From: Ustilago trichophora
Taxonomy: Eukaryota > Basidiomycota > Ustilaginomycetes > Ustilaginales > Ustilaginaceae
DNA: 64,000 nt
Assembly (NCBI GenBank): GCA_900323505.1
Contig: OOIN01000008.1
Location: 806,001-870,000, forward strand
Direction: 5' to 3'
The notes below the pieces were generated by a model. It ran no database searches, was not told where the DNA came from, and saw only the letters and a list, made by a program, of their open reading frames with translations. The translations under genes and the position numbers were made by a program. Shown piece by piece: positions 53,030-62,595 of the stretch. Positions within the stretch are counted from its first letter, which is position 1; every line of letters starts with the position of its first letter.

Positions 53030-54010
53030 TTAGATGACTTCCACGACCCGAGTCTCTGCGTCCTTCTTAAGTGCTTCTTCGAGCAAGTCTGTCAACTCCT
53101 GGATGCGTCTCAGACCGACATTGATGAGATCCAGCAGTGTTTGAGGGGCGATAGGGCTACCAAAGGATTTGTCGAGGACGCAAATTTCGCGCTGGGCGTT
53201 GAGGACCAGGGTCAATTTGGATGCCGCAAGAGCTTCTTCCAGTAGGCTTGGGTCTAAGAGAGCAATTGTGCCCGATGTGGTTGATGATGTTGTAGTTGCG
53301 GTGGTTGATGTAGGCTCAATTAGGTGGTCATCGTGAGGTTCAGATTGGGAAGGCTTGGAGGAGGAAGAGGAGTGAGGGTTGTTGAAGAGGGCAAAAGTTA
53401 CACATAGGGGAGTGTGGTGAATTGCGAGGGGGATCGGTACGCGTTCATCGCTGGAGTACAGGTGCACTTGGTTGCCGTTTTCGATCGAGTAGTCTGGGCG
53501 TCGGAAGTGGCGGAGGGAGAGCATGGAGCATAGCACAGCCGCATCTAATGCTGCTCCCGTGTCGGAAAGCAAATGCACAGTGAGGTGCACATTCCACACC
53601 TGCTCACCAGCCACTACACACAGTGCTTCCCTGTCGACCGCCTCGGTCCTGCGCACCGCCTTTTCGATCAGTCGGTCGAAGAGGATCTCTTTGGAGCGTG
53701 CGGAAGAGTTTGCTCCGCCACCTGTGGAATCGTACTCTACGCCGGCCATGGGGGAGATGTCGGTTGTGATTTGTAAGAAGCCTTCGTACGGTCGATCTGA
53801 GCGCGGGGGCATCAGGGTCGCGCGAACGGATGTGGATACTCGGGTACCTTTGATCGATACGGTACAGTTGCCGAGTTCTTCGCCAAAGAAGATGCCAATG
53901 CCTCGAGTGCTGAAGAAGGATCGACCGTCGGCGCGGATTCCGTCCTGTAGACAGGAGAGAACGAAATCCGACTCAACCAGGGACGGTTCTAGGGCTTGGC
54001 CGGGCGGCAT
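53030..54010 (-). CDS. RRP45: Exosome core subunit RRP45 (EXOSC9), RNase PH-like
   Basis: A single-exon 326-residue protein starts at MPPGQALEPSLVESDFVLSC. The family pattern is clear: LQDGIRADGRSFFSTRGIGI, SDRPYEGFLQITTDISPMAG, the segment AVRRTEAVDREALCVVAGEQVW, HLLSDTGAALDAAVLCSML, HFRRPDY and IPLAIHHTPLCVTFALF. It lacks the phosphate-coordinating residues of active RNase PH, as expected for a structural ring subunit. With five other PH-like subunits it forms the exosome barrel that threads RNA to Rrp44 and Rrp6, in nucleus and cytoplasm. It has a Ser/Thr-rich insertion of about 40 residues before the last conserved block (DPSLLEEALAASKLTLVLNA). Some homologs carry long C-terminal tails; this one does not. 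Confidence 0.92.
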   Translation of the reverse strand: MPPGQALEPSLVESDFVLSCLQDGIRADGRSFFSTRGIGIFFGEELGNCTVSIKGTRVSTSVRATLMPPRSDRPYEGFLQITTDISPMAGVEYDSTGGGANSSARSKEILFDRLIEKAVRRTEAVDREALCVVAGEQVWNVHLTVHLLSDTGAALDAAVLCSMLSLRHFRRPDYSIENGNQVHLYSSDERVPIPLAIHHTPLCVTFALFNNPHSSSSSKPSQSEPHDDHLIEPTSTTATTTSSTTSGTIALLDPSLLEEALAASKLTLVLNAQREICVLDKSFGSPIAPQTLLDLINVGLRRIQELTDLLEEALKKDAETRVVEVI

Positions 54011-55390
54011 GTTGACAGTTTGAAGCGGATGAGACCTGGGCAGTGAGTTTCGCGTTGCAGGTGAAGCCGGCGGTGTATGCTGAAACTGACGCTGTGCGTT
54101 TGTCTTGATGGTGATGGGACGGAATGGCCAAAGCGGATTGCTCGAAGGTTGATGCGGGAGAAAAATTCTTGGTGACCCTGAACATGCAACTCTGCTGTGG
54201 AGGCAAGTCCAACTGTCAACTTCAGAGACAAACGCGGTCTAACATCGTCTGACTATTTTTGGGCTGTTAGATCTGCACTCGTTCTGACACGGCCATGAGG
54301 AGCTTGGCTACACAACAAATGGGAGGTCAACAGGCTACCTTCATCACAGGAAGCGGGAGCGGCCGCATTGGTCAGAGGTGAGCGGTACATTACAGTCGCC
54401 AGACCTCGTGGAAGAGAGATTCACGGATCGGAGCTGCATAAAGGAGCGTTCCTGACTTTTTGAAGAGCAAGGTCAGTCACAGTTGCTCGGAGCCCGCTCC
54501 CATTCGAAGTCTCGATGTTTCAAGGCTGAAAGGCAGATGGAAGACATGGAGAGAAAGACATGGAGAGCATGACAATCTCATCTAGGGAAGCATGAAGCTG
54601 ATTGGGTGATAAGAAGGGAGGCTGTCGAGATGAAAGCTGGGGGAGAGTCAGGTACCAGATTGGGCACGATTCTGTGCGGCACTCTGATATGGTAAGTGGT
54701 GGTGCAAGACTGACAGCGCGCACCGTTGGACGAGCTCGAATCGAAGTCTGCACGGACAGAGTATGTGGACCAGGAGCAAGGGCTAGGGGGTGAATGAAGC
54801 CAAACCCTTATCTCTGGTATCCTTATCTTTCAGGGCCAAAACAGCAAGCTCACATTGGAATCTCGGCAGAGGAAGAGGAGCGAGATTTTTCAATCTCAGT
54901 CGAGAGTCCTTGCCAAAACCACTTGACAAGTTGCTCGCTCAGGTCGACAACAAAATAGCTCTTCTTGGCAAAAAAAAAAAAAAAAAAAAAAAAAGCCTTG
55001 AGCCGAGAAAGTGTAGGGGATGGCCTTCCCATTGTTTGGCTTGGCTTGGCAAGAAGAAGGACAAGGTGGGCTCGTACAAACTGTGGAATGAATCCGGGGC
55101 AGCAGCAGGTGGGCGCTTTGACACTACAACATCATACGATGGGCTCTAGCGGTGCTGCAGAAACGTGGCTGTGGGGTATACGTATTGGATGGTGTGTAGT
55201 GCAAAGTCAGTTGATCGTGTCTGAAGAGACGCTTCCGACACCATCCATCACTTGACATGAGAAGGTCGGATTAGGCCGTTGGCTGGTGAGTCTCCAAAAA
55301 TCGAGATTGCTCAAAGAGAGAGGCCAGGGCACTTGAGCTGAGTTCAGTCAATTTTCAAGGCTCGCTTTGGGACGAATTGGCAGGTTGCAT
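54011..55390. other. Divergent intergenic region between RRP45 and Par32-like genes
   Basis: No gene is supported in this 1.4-kb part of the 1.8-kb divergent spacer. It holds a 25-bp poly(A) tract at 54970-54994 and promoter sequence for both flanking genes. Confidence 0.5.
54970..54994 (+). repeat. Poly(A) homopolymer tract, 25 bp
   Basis: An uninterrupted run of 25 A lies in the RRP45/Par32-like spacer, preceded by CTTCTTGGC. The length may be affected by sequencing error. Confidence 0.88.
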
Positions 55391-55391
55391 G

Positions 55392-55830
55392 TGTATTCGT
55401 TATCTCTGCAGCTTGAGCAGTGTGGTCAAGTGCCCTGTTTTCCCCACTCTCTGCACCTCAGCTCTAACTTGACTGGTGCTGCTGCGTGCCGTCACTATCA
55501 CGCCTTGTTGGTGTCTCTGTTGTGTCCCGAGACTGGCCTCGCTTCGTGAATTGCTAAATTTCTTGGCTCTCCAGCCTCATCGCTCTCCCGATTGCCTGCG
55601 CTGTTCATTACCGGTCTTCATCCGCGCTCCATCCTCTCCACGTTCAACGTCACCCTCATCTATCTAGCTTCTACTCCACCATCTGCATTCCGTAGCTTCA
55701 TCTACCTACTCCATACGCAGACGCGAGCACCTTGCATTCGCACCAAGCTTCACCGCGGCCAAAGCATACTTTCGACGCATCCAGCTTCTCCACATTTCGG
55801 CAAAACAGCGGAATCGCTAGCTGATCAACC
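55392..55830 (+). promoter_or_regulatory. ATG-free leader of the Par32-like gene
   Basis: No ATG occurs in the 439 bp before the start codon at 55831, and the stretch is C/T-rich. This is consistent with a transcribed 5' UTR of several hundred bases. Confidence 0.4.
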
Positions 55831-57129
55831 ATGGTTCTCGGTTTCGGCCACCACTCTCAGAGGGACGCCAACGTGACGGCTGAGTCGCGAGGTCGTGACC
55901 CTTTCATCGCTACTGGACGAGGTGGTGCGGGTAACGTGAGTACACGACAACGCTCAAAAGTGGGCCTACGAGACGCACCGTTGAATGCAGCATTCACACA
56001 GTCGGTTCCGCTGTAAAGAGTCTGAACCCAAGGCATCGTCTGTCTCTACCTCGAGTGCAGCCTGCCTTGTCTCAAGCACTAGAAAACTTGATTATCCATT
56101 CGTATCGACATCAAACTCTGACTTCTCTGCATCTTCCCTCCCACGTCAACTTGCTTTCATAACAGATCATTCGCTCGCCCTCTCGCTCCCGCGATCGCTC
56201 CGGTAACGGCATCCCCCCTCAAACCGTCGCTGAGGCTGCCATGCCCAACCACATGATCTCGAGCGGCCGTGGTGGCGCCGGAAACGTCCGATCGCCTTCC
56301 CGCGACCCTACCGACCGCAAGCGCGCCGCCGAGGCCGAGGCACGCGAGAACAAGCTTCAGGAAGAGTACCGTCAGCAGGAGACCAAGCTCGCACATTCGA
56401 CCGGTCGTGGTGGTGCCGGAAACATTGCCTCCGAGGCTGGGGAGGAGCGTGGACGTGGTCGTGGCTCCAACGGCAGCAGTGGAGGTGGTGGCGGAGGCGT
56501 TTCAGGTGTAAGTGAAGAATGATCCCCCGTCGAGACAGCATTGCAGATGGTGCAGTCTTGTCTTGCTTTCAGTTCCCCGAACTTGTTACCCCCTTTCTTT
56601 TGGATACGACATACCCTTTCTACGCTCCGTCTGTGGCTTACCGGAGAATTCCCAATGACATGCATCACATCCGGCTGTCATGATCTAGGGAGCTGGTTTT
56701 TGATGCATTCTGCCTTGAAGACGTCCTGTTGCCGCGTCAACTTGTACTTCTGATTCGCAGAAATCTCAACCCTCTTCTCTCATCACCTCTCCAGAACTGT
56801 GCGCTCCCGTTCGATGAAGCCCGGATTTGTACCATCTCACTGACATACTTCCTCTCCCTTCTGGTGAATAGCTACTCCGCTCGCTCTCAAGGTCTCGCTC
56901 ACGTGAACCACGCAGCAGTGGCAAAGACTCGCCCAACAGGTCTCAATCCCGACCCCGTGCCTCGGAATCAAGCAAACTGGCACAGGTGGAAGAAAGCACC
57001 CGCAGCTCCGAGGAAGACTCTACCTACACTCCTTCCACCCACACCGCCGTCAACGGCAACGAGAGGCAGCCTGGATTCGTCGACCGTTTGGCTAGCCATC
57101 TGCCTGGAGGCGGTCATAAGGGCGATTAG
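55831..57129 (+). CDS. Par32-like protein with GRGGAGN repeats (DUF3602 type)
   Basis: Exons 55831-55935, 56166-56507 and 56872-57129, all joined in phase 0, give 234 residues. Three copies of the (S/T)GRGGAGN motif are spaced along the protein: ATGRGGAGN at the end of exon 1, SSGRGGAGN and STGRGGAGN in exon 2. The repeats are the hallmark of the fungal DUF3602/Par32 family. Yeast Par32 is phosphorylated after rapamycin and inhibits ammonium transporters downstream of TORC1. Exon 3 is Ser/Arg/Glu-rich and ends QPGFVDRLASHLPGGGHKGD. The second intron (364 bp) is long, and another small exon inside it, for example after the acceptor near 56760, cannot be excluded. The whole protein appears disordered. 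Confidence 0.75.
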
Positions 57130-57885
57130 TAAGCCTTGCCAAGTGGGCTCTGTGGTGAAGCGCCGATGAAAGAATGTGCTCTCTTTTTGTTCGTGTCGAC
57201 CAAGCTCTTGTGTTTCTACTCTTATTTTGTGACCTTTTTGATTCTGGACAACACCGCTTCTCGTCTTGAACCGTGTATAAACGCACGCGCATGTGTGTCG
57301 GGGCTGGATTGTTTGTGTGTGTGTGTGTGTGTGTACATGTGCTTTCAGCCTGCTTCCAAGTCTGTCTGTAACATACATGACGAAGGGATGGCCAAGAAGG
57401 ACAGTCGGTCATGATTTCAGTCTTGCGCTTTCAGAGATTGTGTATCAGTATGCAAACGAAAACAGAAGCTGGTCTGGGGATCCTTGACGTTAGTGCGCGT
57501 ACTCCTCGATTCTATAAGTAGGTCGACTAGATGTAGAGTCTGCGGCAAAGATAGGCGCACAGGTTTGCCGCTGCATCCGCCACCGAAACAGCACGCACAG
57601 TAAAGGGGTGTCATCATCTGAAGTAACGAATCAATGGTATTCAGAGCCGGAACCGAGTCTGGAGCGAGGAGCAAGAGTAACCGGTGTGTGAGAGAGAGAA
57701 AGAGTGATACAGTCGGTCCAGCCTGGGACCTGATGAGAAGGGACGTAAGAGGGGTCGTGAAAAGGCGGCATTGCCTCGAACGGATGAATCGTCTGCTTTA
57801 GGTCGGAGGACTGCACGCCAGCGGGTCGGGTGCTCGGTCTAACGATGTTTCTACTGGATCCATTCGTGGTGTGTAACAGGAAATT
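57130..57885. other. Convergent intergenic region (Par32-like/light chain)
   Basis: Two convergent stops flank 756 bp with a (GT)10 microsatellite at 57315-57334. No gene is visible. Confidence 0.5.
57315..57334 (+). repeat. (GT)10 dinucleotide microsatellite
   Basis: Ten perfect GT units lie in the 3' region of the Par32-like gene. Confidence 0.88.
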
Positions 57886-58480
57886 TTACTGGCTGAGAAT
57901 CTGGCGGACGAACGACTCGTAGTGGATGTTGCCGTCTCTGTACATTCAACAAGGAAGACCAAAGCAGCTGTCAGCATGGGATTTCCTCCATCAGTTCCCT
58001 TCCTTCTATGCCTATCTTGCACTTACGGGTGAACCTGAACGCCCTTGAGCAGCTCATCCATCTCATCATCGCTGAGCTTCTCGCCCAAGCTTGTGAGCAC
58101 ATATCTCAACTCTCCTGCACCGATGAAACCGTTGCCATCCTTGTCAAATACCTGGAAGCCGCGGATGAATTCCTCTGGGGTCCCCGCAGGCTTGAATCCG
58201 TTTGGTCGGTTGAGGATGTTGAGGAAAGACGCGTAGTCAATGTCCTTTGGTGCGGCGTTGGCCAAGTCGGCGACCTCGGCCTGGGTAGGGTTCTGACCCA
58301 ATGCACGGAGGAGATCGCCGAGAGACTCGCGCGAGATGGTACCGGTTCCCTTCTTGTCAAAGAGAGCAAATGCTTCCTTGTATTCTGCGTCAGACTGTCA
58401 TACCAGTACCAGCAAAGAGAACAGATGTCAGTGAGGACTATAGGTATAGGATGAGCTAGTGCGTGTTGAAGATTTACCAT
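57886..58480 (-). CDS. CDC4: Myosin essential light chain (Cdc4/Mlc1)
   Basis: On the minus strand, exon 1 is only the ATG (58478-58480), followed by exons 58027-58394 and 57937-57886, giving 140 residues. Both introns (83 and 89 bp) have GTAA donors and CTGAC branch sites. The protein is calmodulin-like: a first EF-hand without full ligands ([14 protein letters not shown]), a helix pair resembling Cdc4/Mlc1 ([17 protein letters not shown]), one canonical loop [12 protein letters not shown] (residues 85-96), then [20 protein letters not shown] and a closing [14 protein letters not shown]. In yeasts this light chain binds IQ motifs of type II and V myosins and IQGAP, and is needed for the cytokinetic ring. 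Calmodulin is the alternative, but calmodulin keeps more functional loops and is longer. Confidence 0.88.
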
Positions 58481-59258
58481 TGTGTATCGATGTATCGTAG
58501 GTTGTTGTGGTGGTGATGGGAGGATGGATGACAGTTGTTAAAGATAGCAAAAAGGCGATGTTGAACTCCACCAAAAGAGGGACGGTTGTGCAAGTGTGTT
58601 GGTGTGTCTCAGACTTTGCCTGGTGAGCCTTTCGCCTGCACCTGCTGCGCCTCTCAAAAGTTAGGTTACTGTATGTACAGTACGTGCTTTGGCTTTGTGC
58701 AGTGGGACTTGCTGGCTCTCAGCAGTCCGGAAAAAGGGGCTCAAACGCCCCTGTGGAAACCAACACTTTTGGAAACCAGACGCGCACTCTCACGCTCGTT
58801 CCCAAAATGCAGTGCAGCCTAGCGCCTCGACCCCCTTCGTCGCGGACAATGAGGACACGTGATTAAAGCAGATCTTTTTAACTGATTTGTGCAAAAAGAA
58901 AGTCTCACACTCTGAACTTGGTAACAAAATTGGCCCGGCTGAGCCCGATGTAAGGGCGAATTTTCCAACTTCTAGAGGAGCCGCCGATCTTGGGGCGTTT
59001 TGACCCTTGTGTCGGATCCGTCTCGCCTCGCCTCGCCTTGTCTTCCGAAATTTTGAGAAGAAAGTGCGGTGGACCACAAGGCGAACGAACGAAAGCAAAC
59101 CCGCACGCAATCAGCGACTGCAGCAGCAGCTCCCATCACCAGCAGCAGTCCAGTGTGCCACACTGACTCCAAATTCAAACGCTCGTCGCCATCATCCATC
59201 CTTTCCTCTCTTCAAGCCTTGTCCATCACCTCTTTCGTCGTTTGCATAATCCGTCATC
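58481..59258. other. Divergent promoter region, light chain / ATP synthase g
   Basis: These 778 bp separate two divergent starts. No gene is seen. The last 160 bp before 59259 are C/A-rich with CAGCAG runs, resembling a leader. Confidence 0.5.
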
Positions 59259-60016
59259 ATGTTCGCACGATCAACAGCAGCTCGCACCATCGCCCGTCAG
59301 GGTCGCCAGTTTTCCAGCACCACCACCAGCCGTGCCGCTGCCAAGGAGCAGGCTTCGTCCGCTATCAACGATATCACCAAGAAGGCTCAGGAGCTCGGTG
59401 GCCCCGCGCTCAAGCGTGTAGAGGGTCTCCTTGGAGGTAGGTATCCCCCAGCCGGAGCACATCGCAATGTTGCCATCATGGATACGTATGCAGACTAGCC
59501 TAAAATGCAGGAGGACATGGACGGGTCGGCTCAGTGCTGCTTTGTCTTGTAGATCTTCTGCTTTCTGGCTAGGAAGCGGTAAACGTACCACAAAGACCAC
59601 CATTGCTTCATTCTTTCTCTTGCCAGGCCAATCTGGAAGCATCTTGCTGACCGCACTTTCCACACCATCTCAACCAATCTGTTGCTTCGCTTTCCGTCTT
59701 CTGCATCGCAGGCTACTCGGAACCCATCAAGTACAACCTCTCGGTGGCCGGTAACATCGCCAAGCAGGTCTACGTCGCCGAAGGCCTCGCTCCACCCACC
59801 TCGCTCCACTCGATCACCTCGGCATACCGCCAAATCTGGTCCAAGGTCACCGACAAGTCCTACTGGACCCAGCTCCTCACCAAGGGCGACTGGAAGAAGG
59901 TCGGCATCTACGCCGTCGAGGCCTACGGAATCTTCACCATCGGCGAGATGATCGGCCGAAGATCGCTCGTCGGATACAAGCTCGACACTTCCAAGCACGG
60001 TCACGCCCACCACTAG
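59259..60016 (+). CDS. ATP20: Mitochondrial F1Fo ATP synthase subunit g
   Basis: Exons 59259-59436 and 59712-60016 give 160 residues; the 275-bp intron has a GTAGGT donor and a CTGAC site. The N terminus is a mitochondrial presequence (MFARSTAARTIARQGRQFSS). The mature part contains YSEPIKYNLSVAGNIAKQVY and YRQIWSKVTDKSYW, then the C-terminal membrane segment GIYAVEAYGIFTIGEMIGRR, which carries a GxxxG-like helix-packing surface. Subunit g with subunit e shapes ATP synthase dimers at cristae ridges. Codon choice in exon 2 is strongly biased to C-ending codons, typical of a highly expressed gene. It is convergent with the leucine-rich protein gene. Confidence 0.9.
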
Positions 60017-60291
60017 ATTGCATCTTGTTTGGTAGGCTATCCTTCGTTCATACAGCATCACTTTGGTTTGTGGCAATCTAAAAGACTTTCTCACGCAGCA
60101 CACACCTTGCGTTCAGGCTTGTTACGCGGATGAGCGACGGATGCAAGTGCTGCCCCTCGGCATGACATCTCGATCCAAAGTGAAACTTGGCTGCGTCGCA
60201 GGATACCGAGATGGAAGAAACAATGAAGCAGTGCGTTGATGGGTATCAGGGAGCTGTGGTCACAGGTATGCTAAGAGAACCATGTTGCGGG

Positions 60292-62259
60292 TCAGGCTTC
60301 TGCCCTCTGAGTCAGTGTAGATTCGAGAAAAGCGTACATGCCGGGTTTTTCGGTCGAGTACTGCCAACTCTGCTCACTTGAGCGTGGGCGGAGCATGTCA
60401 TACTCGTCAGAGGCATCCAGCAGGTCAGCGTCCCAATCTCTAGGCGGGGCACGAAGCTGGAAGCACTCGCTCCAAGACCACCTCTCAGCAGGGAGTGTCG
60501 CCGACGCACTGTTTTCCAAACCAGCCGCAATGCCGTCGTTCGACTTAAGTATCTGAGACCAGTCGTACTCTACTTCGCCGTAGCCGATGGTGCTGGGATC
60601 GCAAGCGAAGCTGATGACGTTGCTGAATTGGTGTGCAGACAGGCTGTCGTCTTCGTCCAGGAGGCGCAGGACAAGCAGTCGCAGTTCGGGCGGCAAGTCA
60701 AAGAACCTGAAGTCCGACGAGTCCTTGTTCGACCGGGATGACTCCAGGCTTGTGACAGGGGCGGCCTTGACTCGGCAGCCCAGTACTCTAGCAACACGTA
60801 GTAGCGCTAAGGCAGCTCTTCGACAACGCTCGCCGTCAGCCTTGTTGGCATCCAGTCGCGCTTTTTTCAAGGCTTGCCAATTGCTCGCACTCAGGCCAGC
60901 ACCGAACTCGGCAGCCTCTTGGAAGTCGCTCTCCCACTCGTCCAATGTAACTTCAATCGTTGACAAATGGCGTGACACTTCGAGAGGGACTGCTTCATCC
61001 GTCGTGTCGCTGCTCTGCATCCTCATCCGTCGTGCCCGAATATCTAGATAGGAGACGATAGCCTCGATGTCGGCTAAAGGGATCGAAGCGTAACGCTTTC
61101 GCATGTCGTCAAATTTTTCGAGCTCCTTTTGAGGGTCTTCCTGCTTCCACCCTTGCGGCACATTTCCGGAAAGCTCGAGAACCTCGAGGGATCGGTTTGG
61201 ACGTCTCAGCTTTTCGCGAGAGATGGTTACAAAGAGAGGATCACGTTGCAGTTGTCGGATCTGCGAAGCCTCTGCTCCTTCGTCCTCGTCAAGGGCGATG
61301 CATGCACTGCTACCAATGAGCGCAGACACGATGGTTCGAACTCCTCGGGCGCAAAAGCCGTTGCCGTTCAGAAGAAGTGTATGTATGCCTCGACAGCGCT
61401 GCGAATCGGCGATATAGCTGGCTGCGGCCTTGGCAGCGATGAAAGCGTCATCTTCCGGCGTCACTGTGTCCGAAAGCTCGTCTGTGAGCACGTTCGAAAG
61501 CTCGAGGCATTCCAAAGCTGTGCCTTCTGGAGGGAGACAGTCGAAGAAAGCCGTCAGAGATTCATGCATGATCGGATTCGAAGACAGACAAAGGTGTCTG
61601 AGTCCTGATCGCCCCAGTGCTCTGGCAAAGTTCGAAAAGCCCTCGGGGTCGTTGTCAAGCCTGTTGCCCTTGAGACTGAGAGTATGTAGAGTCAGATTAT
61701 CCGTCAAGAACTTGCAAAGCACCGGCAAGAAACTGGCTGTGAGGTCATTCCTGTCCAGTTCGAGCAGCCGAAAGTTGTCATATGACGGTTTGTGATGCAA
61801 TTTAAGGGTTCGAGACAGTGGCGCCACCAATTGAAGCCATTCACGTTGAGCAAGAGGCTCTTCGCCGTCATTCTTGCAAGCATTGACTGGCTGCTCCTCT
61901 TCAGAAGTAACTTCTAAGCCATCGCGCAGTGTCTCGAAGACCTTTTCCATGCTTTTGTCTCCCAGATAGGCGAATGACAGGTCGAGTTGATGATGACGAC
62001 CCTTGGTATCTTTGATGTCACTTAGGACTTTAGAGATCATGACATGCTCATCATCCTCCATGACACGAAGCGTACCATAGGGCAAGCGAGGATGGTCCCT
62101 GGTTGTTGATAGACCTATGTACTCTGCCATTTCATCCAACCGATCGTCGTCTGGCAGGACATCGTCTTCGTCGTACCCCCAGTAGCGATCATTATCGTCC
62201 TCGTAATCGTCCGCATCATTCCAGTCGTCGAGCTCCTCGTGATCCTCGTATTCGTCCAT
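60292..62259 (-). CDS. Leucine-rich (RNI-like) protein with F-box-like C-terminal motif
   Basis: From the first ATG (MDEYEDHEELDDWND) this single-exon protein has 655 residues; the frame remains open upstream without an ATG. The N terminus is highly acidic. Residues about 85-400 contain ribonuclease-inhibitor-like leucine-rich repeats (LELDRNDLTASFLPVLCKFL, LHTLSLKGNRLDNDPEGFSN, LRHLCLSSNPIMHESLTAFF, IHTLLLNGNGFCARGV). The C-terminal part holds an F-box-like helix, FFDLPPELRLLVLRLLDE. An F-box placed after LRRs is unusual. If functional it would suggest an SCF substrate adaptor, but I am not sure the motif is a true F-box. It is divergent from the S1/P1 nuclease across 336 bp. The specific function is unknown. 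Confidence 0.8.
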   Translation of the reverse strand: MDEYEDHEELDDWNDADDYEDDNDRYWGYDEDDVLPDDDRLDEMAEYIGLSTTRDHPRLPYGTLRVMEDDEHVMISKVLSDIKDTKGRHHQLDLSFAYLGDKSMEKVFETLRDGLEVTSEEEQPVNACKNDGEEPLAQREWLQLVAPLSRTLKLHHKPSYDNFRLLELDRNDLTASFLPVLCKFLTDNLTLHTLSLKGNRLDNDPEGFSNFARALGRSGLRHLCLSSNPIMHESLTAFFDCLPPEGTALECLELSNVLTDELSDTVTPEDDAFIAAKAAASYIADSQRCRGIHTLLLNGNGFCARGVRTIVSALIGSSACIALDEDEGAEASQIRQLQRDPLFVTISREKLRRPNRSLEVLELSGNVPQGWKQEDPQKELEKFDDMRKRYASIPLADIEAIVSYLDIRARRMRMQSSDTTDEAVPLEVSRHLSTIEVTLDEWESDFQEAAEFGAGLSASNWQALKKARLDANKADGERCRRAALALLRVARVLGCRVKAAPVTSLESSRSNKDSSDFRFFDLPPELRLLVLRLLDEDDSLSAHQFSNVISFACDPSTIGYGEVEYDWSQILKSNDGIAAGLENSASATLPAERWSWSECFQLRAPPRDWDADLLDASDEYDMLRPRSSEQSWQYSTEKPGMYAFLESTLTQRAEA

Positions 62260-62595
62260 TGTATGAAGCGGTGGTGAGGCGAGCAGTGTGGATGTGATGG
62301 AGACGAGATATGACGATGGAGGGTAGGACAGAAGATCAAGGTGGCAGATGCTCTCTTCCCACGTTGAGAAAGACGATCCCAAGACGCGCTGAGTTTCGAG
62401 CGTATGCGGGAGATGAGGCAATTGACAGTTCGGCTGCACCTATGCATCTTGGCAGTGCACTGGACCCTGAACAGGGGTTTTGGAGCTGCACTTTGGACAC
62501 GGGCCACAAGCAAAGCAAACTTCAGTGGCTTCACAAGACCAACTTCATCTCGCTACCGTAATGCCCACCACATTCTGCGCGACAACATAATCAAG
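62260..62595. promoter_or_regulatory. Divergent promoter, leucine-rich protein / S1-P1 nuclease
   Basis: The 336 bp between the two ATG codons should contain both promoters. The nuclease frame is open through part of it, with an ATG at 62404, but starting there would bury the signal peptide inside the protein. No distinct element is recognisable. Confidence 0.45.

Noticed and set aside
62260..62439. Extending the leucine-rich protein to 62439
   Set aside because: The start there would be GTG, and the added residues would run into the promoter of the divergent nuclease gene.
62404..62595. Starting the S1/P1 nuclease at the upstream ATG 62404
   Set aside because: It would place 64 residues before the signal peptide and the zinc-binding N-terminal Trp, which must be exposed by cleavage.
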